Both the position numbers and the translations under genes were made by a program. The notes beneath the pieces were generated by a model. The model did no database searches and was not told where the DNA came from. It was given only the letters and a program-made list of their open reading frames with translations. Shown piece by piece: positions 44,863-53,841 of a DNA stretch of 64,000 nucleotides (the first letter of the stretch is position 1; every line of letters starts with the position of its first letter). The DNA comes from Azospirillum sp. B21 (GTDB taxonomy: Bacteria; Pseudomonadota; Alphaproteobacteria; Azospirillales; Azospirillaceae), in assembly GCF_008364825.1 (NCBI RefSeq), contig NZ_VTTO01000011.1:173245-237244 (forward strand). The letters are read 5' to 3'.

Positions 44863-46677
44863 TCAGCGCACGGTGACGCGGGCCAGTTCGGCGCCGTCGG
44901 GCGCCATGACGTGGGTGGAGCAGGCAAGGCACGGGTCGAAGCTGTGCAGGGTGCGCAGGATCTCCACCGGCTCGTCCGGGCGGGCCATCGGCGTGTTCAG
45001 CAGCGACGCCTCGAACGCCCCGATGTTGCCCTTGGGATCGCGCGGGCTGCCGTTCCAGGTCGTCGGCACGACGCACTGGTAGTTGTCGATCTTGCCTTCC
45101 TTGATCTTGATCCAGTGGCCCAGGCCGCCGCGCGGGGCGGCGACGGTGCCGACGCCCTTGGCCTCCTTCGGCCAGGTCTTCGGGTCCCACTTCTCGACAT
45201 TTGCGGTGGCGGTGTCGCCGGCCTTGATGTTGGCGATCAGGGCATTCCAGTCGTCCATCATCATGGTGCAGCAGTACTGGCATTCCAGCGCGCGGGCCAG
45301 GGTGCGGCCGATGGTGGTCGGCAGCGCCTGCTGCGGCGTGAAGTTCGTGCCGGCCAGTTTGTTGAAGGCGCCGAGAGATTCGGTGATCTGGTCCTTCACG
45401 TAACCGACGCCCTGGGCATAGGCCAGGATGTAGCGGGGCAGGGGGCCGACCTCCACCGCATGGCCGCGCCAGCGCGGAGCCTTGATCCAGGAATACTTGG
45501 CGGCCTCGTCAAGCTCCTTGATGTCGGTGCGGGTGCCCTTGGTGTTGGCGCCCAGTTCGAACTTGGCCTGGGTCACGCCGTCCCACGGGTGCAGGCCCTT
45601 GCTCTCGTCCTCGTAGTGATACCAGCTGTGGGCGACGAACTCCTGCACCTGGGCCGGGTCGCGCGGGTCGATGGGATGGACCTCGTTCCAGTTGCCGTTC
45701 AGGATGACGCCGCCCGGCAGCTGGCAGGTGGAATGGTCGTACGGCACCTTCTCGTAATCGCCATAGTCCATGACGTTGGTCGCCGCCAGCCCGCCGCCAT
45801 AGAGCCAGTCCTTGTAGAAGCTGGCGATGGCGAGCACGTCCGGCAGATAGACGTTCTCGACGAAGGCCGTGGCCTCTTGGATGCGGGCGCGGATGAAGTT
45901 CAGCCGCTCCATGTTCAGCGGCGCGCCCGACGACCCGTTGCCGTCCATGTTGATGGCGCAGGGAACGCCGCCGACCATGTAGTTCGGGTGCGGGTTCTTG
46001 CCGCCGAGGATGGTGTGGATCTTGACGATGTCCTTCTGGAGATCGAGCGCCTCCAGGTAATGGGTCACCGCCATCAGGTCGGCTTCCGGCGACAGCTTGT
46101 AGGCCGGGTTGTCCCAATAGCCGTTCTTGAAGATGCCGAGCTGGCCGCTCTCCACGAACTTCTTCAGGCGGGTCTGGACGTCGCGGAAATAGCCGGGGCT
46201 GGACTTGGCATGGCGCGGCGACACCGCCTGCTGCAGCGCCGAGGTCGCCTGCGGATCGGCCTTCAGCGCGTTGACCGGGTTGACCCAGTCCAGCGCATGC
46301 AGGTGGTAGAAATGGACGATGTGGTCATGGACCTGCAGCGTCTTCGCCATGATCTCGCGGATCAGATGGGCGTTCTTCGGGATGCGGATCTGCAGCGCAT
46401 CCTCCACCGCGCGGACCGAGGTCAACGCGTGGCAGCCGGTGCAGACGCCGCAGATGCGCTCGACGAAGGCCCAGGCGTCGCGCGGATCGCGACCCTTCAG
46501 GATGACTTCGAGGCCGCGCCACATGGTGCCGGTCGACACCGCGTTGCGGATGACGTTGTCGCTGTCGACGTTCACCTCGCAGCGCATGTGGCCTTCGATG
46601 CGGGTAACCGGATCGACGACGATGCGCTTGCCGCCGTTGTCGAGCGAGAAGCCGTTCGGGGTCTGGACGATGCCCAT
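44863..46677 (-). CDS. hupL: Uptake [NiFe] hydrogenase large subunit
   Basis: A 604-residue catalytic subunit. The nickel-iron site ligands lie in the L1 motif RICGVCTGCH (C76, C79) and the L2 motif DPCLACSTH (C583, C586). After H589 there are 15 more residues (VMAPDGAELARVTVR), the C-terminal extension that the endopeptidase HupD removes after nickel insertion. Together with a Tat-exported small subunit and a cytochrome b this marks a membrane-bound H2-uptake enzyme (group 1). It starts 2 nt after hupS. Confidence 0.96.
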   Translation of the reverse strand: MGIVQTPNGFSLDNGGKRIVVDPVTRIEGHMRCEVNVDSDNVIRNAVSTGTMWRGLEVILKGRDPRDAWAFVERICGVCTGCHALTSVRAVEDALQIRIPKNAHLIREIMAKTLQVHDHIVHFYHLHALDWVNPVNALKADPQATSALQQAVSPRHAKSSPGYFRDVQTRLKKFVESGQLGIFKNGYWDNPAYKLSPEADLMAVTHYLEALDLQKDIVKIHTILGGKNPHPNYMVGGVPCAINMDGNGSSGAPLNMERLNFIRARIQEATAFVENVYLPDVLAIASFYKDWLYGGGLAATNVMDYGDYEKVPYDHSTCQLPGGVILNGNWNEVHPIDPRDPAQVQEFVAHSWYHYEDESKGLHPWDGVTQAKFELGANTKGTRTDIKELDEAAKYSWIKAPRWRGHAVEVGPLPRYILAYAQGVGYVKDQITESLGAFNKLAGTNFTPQQALPTTIGRTLARALECQYCCTMMMDDWNALIANIKAGDTATANVEKWDPKTWPKEAKGVGTVAAPRGGLGHWIKIKEGKIDNYQCVVPTTWNGSPRDPKGNIGAFEASLLNTPMARPDEPVEILRTLHSFDPCLACSTHVMAPDGAELARVTVR

Positions 46678-46679
46678 GG

Positions 46680-47753
46680 TCAGACGTCTCCCTTGTGCTG
46701 CGCGCGCTTCAGGGCGCTGACCGCCGCGTGGGCGGCGATGATGCTGCCGACGCCGATGGCGGCGGTGGTGCCGATCTCGTCGGCGTTGGCTTCGATCCCG
46801 AACTGGAGGATGTCGGACTGGCGGGCATACCAGGAGCCCTTGTCCCAGAATCCGTCCTCCGAACAGCCGATGCAGCCGTGGCCGGACTGGATGGGGAAGC
46901 TGGTGCCCTCGTTCCAGCGAACGGTGGAGCAGGCGTTGTAGGTGGTCGGACCCTTGCAGCCGACCTTGTAGAGGCAATAGCCCTTGCGCGCGCCCTCGTC
47001 GTCGAAGGACTCCACGAACTGGCCGGCGTCGAAATGCGGCCGGCGATAGCATTTGTCATGGATGCGCTGGCTGTAGAACATCTTCGGCCGGCCCTGGCGG
47101 TCCAGCTCCGGGATGCGGTCGAAGGTCAGCATGTAGGTGATGACGCCGGTCATCACCTCGGCGATCGGCGGGCAGCCGGGAACCTTGATGATCGGCTTGT
47201 CGGTGATGACCTCATGCACCGGGGTGGCGCGGGTCGGGTTCGGACGCGCCGCCTGGACGCAGCCGAAGGAGGCGCAGGAGCCCCAGGAGATGATCGCCTT
47301 GGCGTCCTTGGCGACCTTGCGCAGCTGGTCGGTGAAGGGCTTGCCGCCGACGATGCAGGACATGCCGTCCTGGTTCAGCGGCGGATTGCCTTCCACCGCG
47401 AGGATGTAGTTGCCCTTGTACTTCTCCATCACCTCGTCGAGGATCGCCTCGGCCTGATGGCCGGCCGACGCCATCAGCGTGTCGTCGTAATCCAGCGAGA
47501 TCATCGACAGCACCACGTCCTTGACCAGCGGGTGCGCGGAGCGGATGAAGGATTCCGAACAGCAGGTGCATTCCAGGCCATGCAGCCACAGCACGGGCGT
47601 GCGCGGCTTGGTTTCCATGGCATGGACGATCTGCGGCACCAGTTCCGGCCCCAGCCCGAGGGCCGCGGCGGTGAGCGAGCAGTATTTCAGGAACGAACGG
47701 CGTGTGATCCCCTGCCGCCGCATCACCTCGTAGAAGGTTTCCAGCGTTGCCAT
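46680..47753 (-). CDS. hupS: Uptake [NiFe] hydrogenase small subunit
   Basis: A 357-residue iron-sulfur subunit. It begins with a Tat signal (RRSFLK, 18-23, then a hydrophobic stretch), which exports the folded HupSL pair. The proximal cluster motif is LECTCCSESF (about 60-69); further Cys for the medial and distal clusters appear in GSCASFGC, VPGCPP, HDKCYRR, YCLYKVGCKGP, NACSTVRWN and GHGCIGCSEDGFWD. A C-terminal hydrophobic helix (TAAIGVGSIIAAHAAV) anchors it. It starts at ATG 47753. Confidence 0.96.
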   Translation of the reverse strand: MATLETFYEVMRRQGITRRSFLKYCSLTAAALGLGPELVPQIVHAMETKPRTPVLWLHGLECTCCSESFIRSAHPLVKDVVLSMISLDYDDTLMASAGHQAEAILDEVMEKYKGNYILAVEGNPPLNQDGMSCIVGGKPFTDQLRKVAKDAKAIISWGSCASFGCVQAARPNPTRATPVHEVITDKPIIKVPGCPPIAEVMTGVITYMLTFDRIPELDRQGRPKMFYSQRIHDKCYRRPHFDAGQFVESFDDEGARKGYCLYKVGCKGPTTYNACSTVRWNEGTSFPIQSGHGCIGCSEDGFWDKGSWYARQSDILQFGIEANADEIGTTAAIGVGSIIAAHAAVSALKRAQHKGDV

Positions 47754-47891
47754 CGGTTTGTTTTCTCCCCTGGGGCGGCACCGGCGTGCGAGGGGCCGGT
47801 GCGCTTCTCCGTCGGGCATAGGCAACAACCGTGCCGTAATACGAACATTTGGCAAAGCAACGGTTTCATGCCCGGACTGCCCCCTGCCTCT

Positions 47892-47907
47892 GGCAAGCTC
47901 CCGGCCA
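47892..47907 (-). promoter_or_regulatory. Sigma-54-type promoter of hupS
   Basis: TGGCCGGGAGCTTGCC on the minus strand has GG and GC separated by 10 nt, matching the -24/-12 consensus TGGC...TTGC. It lies 139 nt before hupS, between hupE and hupS. Control by the NtrC-type regulator encoded at 48695 is the natural inference. Confidence 0.65.
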
Positions 47908-47946
47908 AAACGACGGCCGGGGTGGCAGGGGAGTTGCCGGTGGTTG

Positions 47947-48495
47947 TCAGGCGGACTGGCTGTCCTCAACCGGCCGGCCGACCAGCCGGTGGAGCGCCAG
48001 ACCCAATGCGATGCCGGCCGCATGCAGCCCGGCGGTGCTGGTCAGGAAGCCGGCGGCATAGCCCAGCGCCGCGGCGTCGGCCGGCATCTCCGCCCCATGG
48101 GCGAAGCCGTGGAACAGGCCGAAGGCGGCGGCGAACAGGGCGCCCACCACGCCGTTGCGCGACATCGGCATGACGCACAGCAGGGCCAGCACGACGGTGG
48201 AGGCGTATATCGTCGGCTCGACCAGCGGCAGCTCGCCGCCGATCAGCGCGAACAGCCCGCCGGCCAGCATGGCGGCCAGGAAGGCCCCCGGCACCGCCAG
48301 CACGGCGCGCCCGCCGATGGTGGCGCCATAGACGCCGACCGTGACCATGGCGATCAGGTGGTCGAGCCCGCCCAGCGGATGCGCCACTCCGTCGAGGAAT
48401 CCGGCGCCGGCGAGATGGCCGGGATGGGCCAGCGCCGGGGTGGCGGCGAGCGCAACGGCAGCCGCGATGACGGTAAGGCGAGTGGTTTTCGACAT
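47947..48495 (-). CDS. hupE: HupE/UreJ-family membrane protein
   Basis: A 182-residue protein with a signal-like N-terminus ending ALAHPGH and about six hydrophobic helices. The HupE/UreJ hallmark HPLGGLDHLIAMVTVG lies at about 39-54, with the histidine pair FHGFAHGAEMP further on. Members transport nickel (or cobalt) into the cell, providing metal for hydrogenase maturation. It is placed between the regulator gene and hupS in the same direction. Confidence 0.92.
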   Translation of the reverse strand: MSKTTRLTVIAAAVALAATPALAHPGHLAGAGFLDGVAHPLGGLDHLIAMVTVGVYGATIGGRAVLAVPGAFLAAMLAGGLFALIGGELPLVEPTIYASTVVLALLCVMPMSRNGVVGALFAAAFGLFHGFAHGAEMPADAAALGYAAGFLTSTAGLHAAGIALGLALHRLVGRPVEDSQSA

Positions 48496-48541
48496 ATCGA
48501 ACGGCTCCTCGGGGTTCTTGTGGTTTGGTGATCGGAACATG

Positions 48542-48691
48542 CCCTCTCCCGCCCCGGGAGAGGGAGGGGCCCCACGGAGTGGCGAGGGTGAGGGGCATTC
48601 CGGACATGGATCTCCGATCCTTGTCGTACCCCTCACCCTTCCCACCGCTTCGCGGCGGGCCCCTTCCCTCTCCCGGGGCGGGAGAGGGGGG
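48542..48691. repeat. Dispersed palindromic repeat, inverted pair (copy E)
   Basis: The left half CCCTCTCCCGCCCCGGGAGAGGG runs to GGCGAGGGTGAGGGG. The right half, from 48629, runs from CCCCTCACCC through CACCGCTTCGCGGCGGG to TCTCCCGGGGCGGGAGAGGGGGG. The inverted arrangement lies between the hoxA stop and hupE. Confidence 0.75.
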
Positions 48692-48694
48692 ATA

Positions 48695-50182
48695 CTAATG
48701 CCTCTGCGCCGGCCCGCGCTCGATGCCGTAGCGCTCCAGCTTGGCGCGCAGGCCCATGCGGGACAGGCCCAGCTCGTCGGCGGCCTTGCTCTTGTTCCAG
48801 CGGCAGCGCACCAGCGTTTCCATCAGGATGCCGGCCTCCAGCCGCTCGATCCGCGACTTCAGCGGCCCGCCCTGGCCGATCAGGTCGAGCGGCGGCAGCG
48901 GACCGTCCTCTGGCGAAGCCGGGCGGGCGTTCAGCGCGGCACCGCGCAGGACCTGGTCGGACAGCAGGTCGGCGCCCAGCAGGTCGCCCTCGCACAGCAC
49001 CAGCATGCGCATGATCTCGTTCTGCAGTTCGCGCACGTTGCCGGGCCAGCCGTAGGATTCCAGGCAGGCCAGCGTGTCGGGGGCGAAGCCGGCAACGGGC
49101 TTGCCATGGGCGGCCGACAGCCGGTCGAGGATGTGGCGGGCCAGAACCGGGATGTCGTCGGGCCGGTCGCGCAGGGGCGGCATGGTCAGCGTCATGGTGC
49201 TGAGCCGGTAATACAGATCCTCGCGGAAGCGGCCGGCCTTCACCTCCGCGGTCAGGTCGCGGTGGGTGGCGGCGACGACGCGGACATCGACCCGCCGCGT
49301 CTCGTTGGAGCCGACGGGCCGGATCTCACCCTCCTGCAGGAAGCGCAGAAGCCGGACCTGGAAGGCCGGGCTGATGTCGCCGATCTCGTCCAGGAAGATG
49401 GTGCCGCCATCCGCCTGTTCCAGCAGGCCGAGGCGGTTGCTGTGCGCGCCGGTGAAGGCCCCCTTCTTGTGGCCGAACAGCTCGCTTTCCAGCAGCTCGT
49501 CCGGGATGGCGCCGCAATTCTCGCAGTAGAAGGGCTGGTCGGACCGCGGGCTGCCGTAATGGATGGCGCGCGCCAGCAACTCCTTGCCGGTGCCGGTCTC
49601 GCCCAGCACCAGCACCGGCACGTTGAAGCCGGCCACCCGCTCCGCCTGCCGGCAGACCTCCTCCACCGGGCTGCCCTCGGCCCGGACCAGCCCGTCGAAG
49701 CGGTAGGACTGCCGCACCCGCTCGCGCCTTGAGGCCACGCGGGTCTCGGCCACGGGGGGCAGCAGCTTCAGCTCATTGGTCAGCCGGTCATGCTCGCGCT
49801 GAAGCTGGTACATCTTCGCCGCGTTGCGGGCGGTCAGCAGCAGATGGTCGGGATGCCAGGGCTTGGTGATGAACTGGTGGATGCCGGCGGTGTTGATGGC
49901 GCCGATGATGTCCTCGGGGTCGATGTAGCCGGTGATGACGATGCGCACCACCTCCGGCCAGCGTTCGCGCACCTGGGTCAGGAACTCGACGCCGCTGACC
50001 TCCGGCATCCGCTGGTCGGAGAAGATCACCTGGATCCATTCGGTTTCCAGCAGGCGCAGGCCCTCCTCCGCCGAAAGGGCGGTGAAGACCTCGAACTCCT
50101 CGTCCAGCAGGCGGGCGATGACCTCGACGGAGCGCGGCTCGTCATCCACCACCAGGATGCCGGGGCGGGCGGGGTCGGTCAT
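48695..50182 (-). CDS. hoxA: Sigma-54-dependent response regulator of hydrogenase genes (HoxA/HupR)
   Basis: A 495-residue NtrC-type protein: an N-terminal receiver (acidic D13/D14, phosphorylatable D56), a central AAA+ domain with Walker A GETGTGKE (194-201), the sigma-54 contact loop GAFTGA and DEIGDISPAFQ, and a C-terminal Fis-type helix-turn-helix (AADELGLSRMGLRAKLERYGI). It most likely responds to the H2-sensing HupUV-HupT system and activates the sigma-54-type promoters found upstream of hupS and hupD. In HupR/HoxA systems the unphosphorylated form is the active one. Confidence 0.93.
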   Translation of the reverse strand: MTDPARPGILVVDDEPRSVEVIARLLDEEFEVFTALSAEEGLRLLETEWIQVIFSDQRMPEVSGVEFLTQVRERWPEVVRIVITGYIDPEDIIGAINTAGIHQFITKPWHPDHLLLTARNAAKMYQLQREHDRLTNELKLLPPVAETRVASRRERVRQSYRFDGLVRAEGSPVEEVCRQAERVAGFNVPVLVLGETGTGKELLARAIHYGSPRSDQPFYCENCGAIPDELLESELFGHKKGAFTGAHSNRLGLLEQADGGTIFLDEIGDISPAFQVRLLRFLQEGEIRPVGSNETRRVDVRVVAATHRDLTAEVKAGRFREDLYYRLSTMTLTMPPLRDRPDDIPVLARHILDRLSAAHGKPVAGFAPDTLACLESYGWPGNVRELQNEIMRMLVLCEGDLLGADLLSDQVLRGAALNARPASPEDGPLPPLDLIGQGGPLKSRIERLEAGILMETLVRCRWNKSKAADELGLSRMGLRAKLERYGIERGPAQRH

Positions 50183-50212
50183 CGCGCGGGGTCCTTCTTC
50201 ATCTGGGCGACC

Positions 50213-50554
50213 TCATTCGACCTCGAGATCCTTGATCGTCATTTCGGTGCCGCCGTTGGGATGCAGCCGGCTGCCGCCGCAGTGTGGGCAGGGCGACAGC
50301 CGGTCGTCCAGATCCACCGTGTCGTTGCAGTCGAAGCACCAGCCGCGGCCCGGCACATCCAGCACCACCAGTTCCGCCCCGTCGGCCAGCGAGCCGCGCG
50401 TCACCACATCAAAGCCGAAGCGCAGCGCCTCCACCTCCACCCCGGCAAAGCGGCCGATCTCCAGCCGGATTTTGGTCACGCGGCTGAAGCCGTTCGCCCG
50501 CCCGGCCTCCTCCATCGCCTGGAGCAGGCTTTCGCAGAGCGCCATCTCATGCAT
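50213..50554 (-). CDS. hypA: Hydrogenase nickel incorporation protein HypA
   Basis: A 113-residue metallochaperone. It starts with the nickel-binding MHEM (His2) and carries a structural zinc site of two CxxC motifs (WCFDC, then SPCPHCGG). HypA delivers nickel to the hydrogenase large subunit with HypB, which is not in the window. Its start overlaps the end of the HupIJ gene by 8 nt, and 30 nt separate it from hoxA. Confidence 0.95.
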   Translation of the reverse strand: MHEMALCESLLQAMEEAGRANGFSRVTKIRLEIGRFAGVEVEALRFGFDVVTRGSLADGAELVVLDVPGRGWCFDCNDTVDLDDRLSPCPHCGGSRLHPNGGTEMTIKDLEVE

Positions 50555-51392
50555 CGGCGGCCTCTCCCGAACCCATGCCGAGCAGCGCCCGGCGGGACGG
50601 GCGAACCGGCTGCGCTGGTTCCGAAACCGCGTCCGCAGAAACCGCTTCCGGCGGCGCCAGTTCCTCCTCGCGCCGGCGCCGGATCTCGGCGGTCTGGGCG
50701 CCATCTTCGCGGATGGAGGGATCGAAGAGGGAGACCAGAGCCGCCGAGGCCGTTTCCGTCGCCTGGAGCATGGAGGCGAACTCGAACATCGGCGAGAACA
50801 GCGAGCATGCCTTGTAGGCCCCCACGCCCTTGCGGTTGGCGTGGACGAACTCGTACCGGCCGGACGGGAACTCGATCAATTCCTTGGCGCCGGGGATCAG
50901 TGTCGACCAGTCGTCTCCCTCGCCCGGCAGCAGGACGAGGTTCAGGAACCAGGGCGTCACCAGCGCGCCCAACCAGCGCTCGTCATGCCGGCGGAAGCCG
51001 ACCGCTTTCACCGCCAGCGCGTCGTTGACGATGGGCAGGCCACGCATCTGCGCGGTGTGAATCTCGCGGAAGGCCGCTTCCAGCCGCGCGATGGTCTCGA
51101 CCGGCTGGGCGGGCGGGACAGGGACGGACGGCGGCGACACGGCGACCGTCTCCGCCACGGCGGCTTCGCCGTCCAGCGCCATGAACTGGTCGCGTGCGCC
51201 GTCGCAGACCGGGCAGCGCCAATGACCGGGCAGGGCGGCGAAGGCCGTACCGGGCGGCACCTGCCAATGCTCGCAGCCCTCCGCCGGATCGTAGACATGC
51301 CAGCAGATCTTGCATTCCATCCGCGTCGCCGCCCCGATCCGCGTGGCGTCGCCGAGGTAGGAACCTTCGAAGCGGGAGGTGGCGGCGCTCAT
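50547..51392 (-). CDS. Rubredoxin-HybE/HupJ fusion, hydrogenase assembly protein
   Basis: A 281-residue fusion. Residues 25-70 form a rubredoxin with iron ligands CKIC and CPVC (MECKICWHVYDPAEG...HWRCPVCDGA), equivalent to HupI. After a Pro-rich linker (about 80-95), residues 100-230 are the HybE/HupJ chaperone domain (MRGLPIVNDALAVKAVGFRR, TPWFLNLVLLPG, FPSGRYEFVHA). A Pro/Ala-rich tail ends in RRALLGMGSG. These functions help small-subunit cluster assembly in the presence of oxygen. In rhizobial operons hupI and hupJ are usually separate. Confidence 0.9.
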   Translation of the reverse strand: MSAATSRFEGSYLGDATRIGAATRMECKICWHVYDPAEGCEHWQVPPGTAFAALPGHWRCPVCDGARDQFMALDGEAAVAETVAVSPPSVPVPPAQPVETIARLEAAFREIHTAQMRGLPIVNDALAVKAVGFRRHDERWLGALVTPWFLNLVLLPGEGDDWSTLIPGAKELIEFPSGRYEFVHANRKGVGAYKACSLFSPMFEFASMLQATETASAALVSLFDPSIREDGAQTAEIRRRREEELAPPEAVSADAVSEPAQPVRPSRRALLGMGSGEAADA

Positions 51393-52258
51393 CGCACCCG
51401 CTCCAGATCGGTCGCTAGCGCGTCGAGGATCTCGGCCAGCCGTTCGGCGCTGTCGGCGATGTCCTCCGCCGCGGCGCAAACCACCGCCGGCACGTCGACG
51501 ATCTCCACCGTGTCGAGGATCAGCGTGTCGACCGAGTTGTAGTAGCGCACCCACCAGATGTTCGGCGTCGCGGTGGCGGTGACGCGGCAATTGCCGTAGC
51601 CGCGCGACAGGATGGTGGTCGCGCCGACGCCCAGACGCTGCTCGATGAAGGCCAGGTCCTCGGGCGTGTGGGGAAGCAGGCTGAAATTCACCGCGTGGGG
51701 GCCGTCGCCGCGGCGCCATGCGGCGCTGCGGTCCAGCAGTTCGGTCAGGATCGGCTGGCCGTTCATCAGCCCGGCCGGCGCCGGCCCGGTCACAACCGGT
51801 GCAACGGCGGTAAAGGCGCGGTTCAGCGCCACCCTCGGAAAGGCGCTGATCAGCAGGCTTTCGCGCACGGCCCCGTCCCCAAAGCCACGCACGCGCCAGA
51901 CGCCGGCCAGCGACGCCTCCTGAATCTCCAGCCGGTCGCCGGCGCGGTCGACCTTCACCGCCACCTCGCCTTCGCCCAGCGCCTCGTCCACCAGGGCCAG
52001 AACCGGGGCGTCGAGATCGTCGACCGGAATGCGGATTTCCTCGCCCGCCGACCAGCCGGCCAGCGCCTGATGAATGCGGACCAGCACCGCGCGTGCCGCC
52101 GCGGCGCGAGCAGGGTCGGCGACCTCCGGCACATGCGGTTCGTAGACGCGCATGCCCGACGGCATCGGCAGATATTCCAGTCCTTCCTCGGTCGCGTCGG
52201 GCTGGCTGCCGGGGCCGAAGCCGACCGGCGGGTGGGTCATGCCGAACAGGGAGGTCAT
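51389..52258 (-). CDS. hupH: Hydrogenase expression/formation protein HupH
   Basis: A 289-residue member of the HupH/HyaF family. Characteristic stretches are VRESLLISAFPRVALNRAF, ILTELLDRSAAWRRGDGPHAVNFSLLP and SRGYGNCRVTATATPNIWWVRYYNS. It takes part in maturation of the small subunit in rhizobial systems. It overlaps hupG upstream (52255-52258) and hupIJ downstream (51389-51392) by 4 nt each. Confidence 0.92.
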   Translation of the reverse strand: MTSLFGMTHPPVGFGPGSQPDATEEGLEYLPMPSGMRVYEPHVPEVADPARAAAARAVLVRIHQALAGWSAGEEIRIPVDDLDAPVLALVDEALGEGEVAVKVDRAGDRLEIQEASLAGVWRVRGFGDGAVRESLLISAFPRVALNRAFTAVAPVVTGPAPAGLMNGQPILTELLDRSAAWRRGDGPHAVNFSLLPHTPEDLAFIEQRLGVGATTILSRGYGNCRVTATATPNIWWVRYYNSVDTLILDTVEIVDVPAVVCAAAEDIADSAERLAEILDALATDLERVR

Positions 52259-52683
52259 GCCGCACCGCCTTCCGAAGCGCCTTCCAGAATCTCGCCGATC
52301 CGCCGCAGGTAGTCGTCCCAGTCGCGCACGCGCGGAATGCTGCCCAGCAGCCGGTCGCCGCGCAGGAAGACCAGGGCCGGCAGGCTCATCATACCGGTCA
52401 GCGCCAGGATCGCGCGCTCCGCCGCCTCGCCCGCCACCGCCGGGGTCAGGCGCGGGTGCAGTGCGCGGACCAGTTCCGGCAGGATGACGGCAACGTCGGC
52501 GGTCTCCGCATTGCCCTTGCCATGGCCGGGCAGGAAGACCACCCAATCCTTGGCCGGCTCTTTCAGCCAGGGGCGGTCGTCGGCATGGTCGAGCCGCGGA
52601 TAACCATGGACGTCGGTCAGCAGATCGACCAGCGGCGGCAAGGGCAGGCGCGGTTTGACGAGCGCGGGTGCAAGGTCGGTCAT
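52255..52683 (-). CDS. hupG: Hydrogenase accessory protein HupG (HyaE family)
   Basis: A 142-residue thioredoxin-fold protein without the redox CxxC. The core DWVVFLPGHGKGNAETADVAVILPELV and the LPALVFLRGDRLLGSIPRVRDWDDYL block match HupG/HyaE. It acts as a chaperone for the small subunit during Tat export. It starts 4 nt after the hupF stop. Confidence 0.9.
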   Translation of the reverse strand: MTDLAPALVKPRLPLPPLVDLLTDVHGYPRLDHADDRPWLKEPAKDWVVFLPGHGKGNAETADVAVILPELVRALHPRLTPAVAGEAAERAILALTGMMSLPALVFLRGDRLLGSIPRVRDWDDYLRRIGEILEGASEGGAA

Positions 52684-52687
52684 GGCG

Positions 52688-52999
52688 TCAGGCCTCCGTC
52701 AGGCCAGCCGCACGGGCCGCCTCCAGGTGGGGGGGAAGGGTCGGTTCGCGGCTGGTCAGGTCGGCGAAGGCACTGTCCAGTGCTTCCCCGTCCAGCGCCG
52801 CGGCCATCGCCGCCAGCGCATCGAGGATCTGCGCCGCCTCCTCGGGCGCCAGCAGCCGGCGGGCGGCGCCCAGGAAGCCGAGCACCCAGTCGCCGGAACA
52901 GGCCTCCGGGACCAGCGACAGGTCGATGGCGGATCCGTCCTCCGCCCGGCCTACGATCCCGTCGACGGCGGTCAAGCGCAGGGGAATGCCGATGCACAT
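52688..52999 (-). CDS. hupF: HypC/HupF-family hydrogenase chaperone
   Basis: A 103-residue protein starting MCIGIPLRLTAVDG; the N-terminal Cys2 is the residue that contacts the large subunit in this family. Its C-terminal extension (about 25 residues beyond HypC length) and its position between hupD and hupG identify it as HupF. It protects HupL maturation in the presence of oxygen. The frame is open to 53131, but the family match begins at ATG 52999. Confidence 0.93.
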   Translation of the reverse strand: MCIGIPLRLTAVDGIVGRAEDGSAIDLSLVPEACSGDWVLGFLGAARRLLAPEEAAQILDALAAMAAALDGEALDSAFADLTSREPTLPPHLEAARAAGLTEA

Positions 53000-53015
53000 G
53001 CTGGCCGCGCTCCCG

Positions 53016-53666
53016 TCAGGATGCCGTGGCGGACAGCGCCGCCAGAATGCGGGGATCGCCGATGCGGCAGGCATCCTCGGCGCTGGGCCGGCCGCCCTCA
53101 TAGGCGTCGCGGGCGATGGCCGGGGCGGCAATGTCGGCAGCGGCGTCCCGGTGTACGCCCTCCACGCCGAATTCGCCGCGCAACAGTTGCAGAATGACGT
53201 CGATGGTGGGGGCGACCTGGGCGGCGACGGTATCGGTCAGGCCGCCGCCGTAATCCTCCAGGCATTCCGGCTGGACCCCGACGAGGATCAGCTTTTCCGG
53301 GCAGCGGCCAAGGAACATGGCGCTGGCCAGCACCTCCTGAAACCCGGTCTGGTGCAGGCTCATCTTCTTGGCGCCCAGGAAGGCCGGCACGTCGTCACCA
53401 TGGAAGACCCGGCGGGTGCCCGGCGGCAGGCCGTAGTCGATGGCGTCGACCACGATCAGCGCGTCGGCATTCTCCAGATGCGGCAGCAGATACAGCCCCT
53501 GGGTTCCGCCATCCATCAGCGTGACGGTGTCGGGAAACCGCCAATCGGCGGCGAGACGTTCCACGGTGCGGACACCGAAGCCCTCGTCGGCCCACAGGAT
53601 GTTGCCGATGCCCAACACCAGGATTCGCGCTGCTTCGCGACCGCCGCCGCACCCCGTTCCGTCCAT
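53016..53666 (-). CDS. hupD: Hydrogenase maturation endopeptidase HupD
   Basis: A 216-residue protease of the HupD/HyaD family. The core starts ILVLGIGNILWADEGFGVR, with the nickel-sensing Glu in DEGFG; DAIDYG holds the second acidic ligand and SLHQTGFQE the His ligand. It cuts the 15-residue C-terminal peptide off HupL after nickel insertion. ATG 53666 is chosen; 53690 and 53789 are longer options. It is the first gene of the hupDFGH-IJ-hypA-hoxA run. Confidence 0.93.
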   Translation of the reverse strand: MDGTGCGGGREAARILVLGIGNILWADEGFGVRTVERLAADWRFPDTVTLMDGGTQGLYLLPHLENADALIVVDAIDYGLPPGTRRVFHGDDVPAFLGAKKMSLHQTGFQEVLASAMFLGRCPEKLILVGVQPECLEDYGGGLTDTVAAQVAPTIDVILQLLRGEFGVEGVHRDAAADIAAPAIARDAYEGGRPSAEDACRIGDPRILAALSATAS

Positions 53667-53841
53667 TCCCTTGCCCCGGCATAGCCACATACAGCGGCAC
53701 CCTGCCGCCGCGGCTTGTTCGTACAAGTTCCATGCCAGGATCGGCCACACGGCCAGCCCGTTGATCAGCCTACATATTTCCCCACGCATCGCTCGGCAGG
53801 TCAGCGATTGTGGACATCAACATTACAGCATGCCTGGAAAG

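Noticed and set aside
44080..46941. 953-residue open frame on the plus strand across hupC, hupL and hupS
   Set aside because: It is antisense to three well-supported hydrogenase genes, has no family motif and reflects the high GC content and lack of stop codons in the reverse frame.
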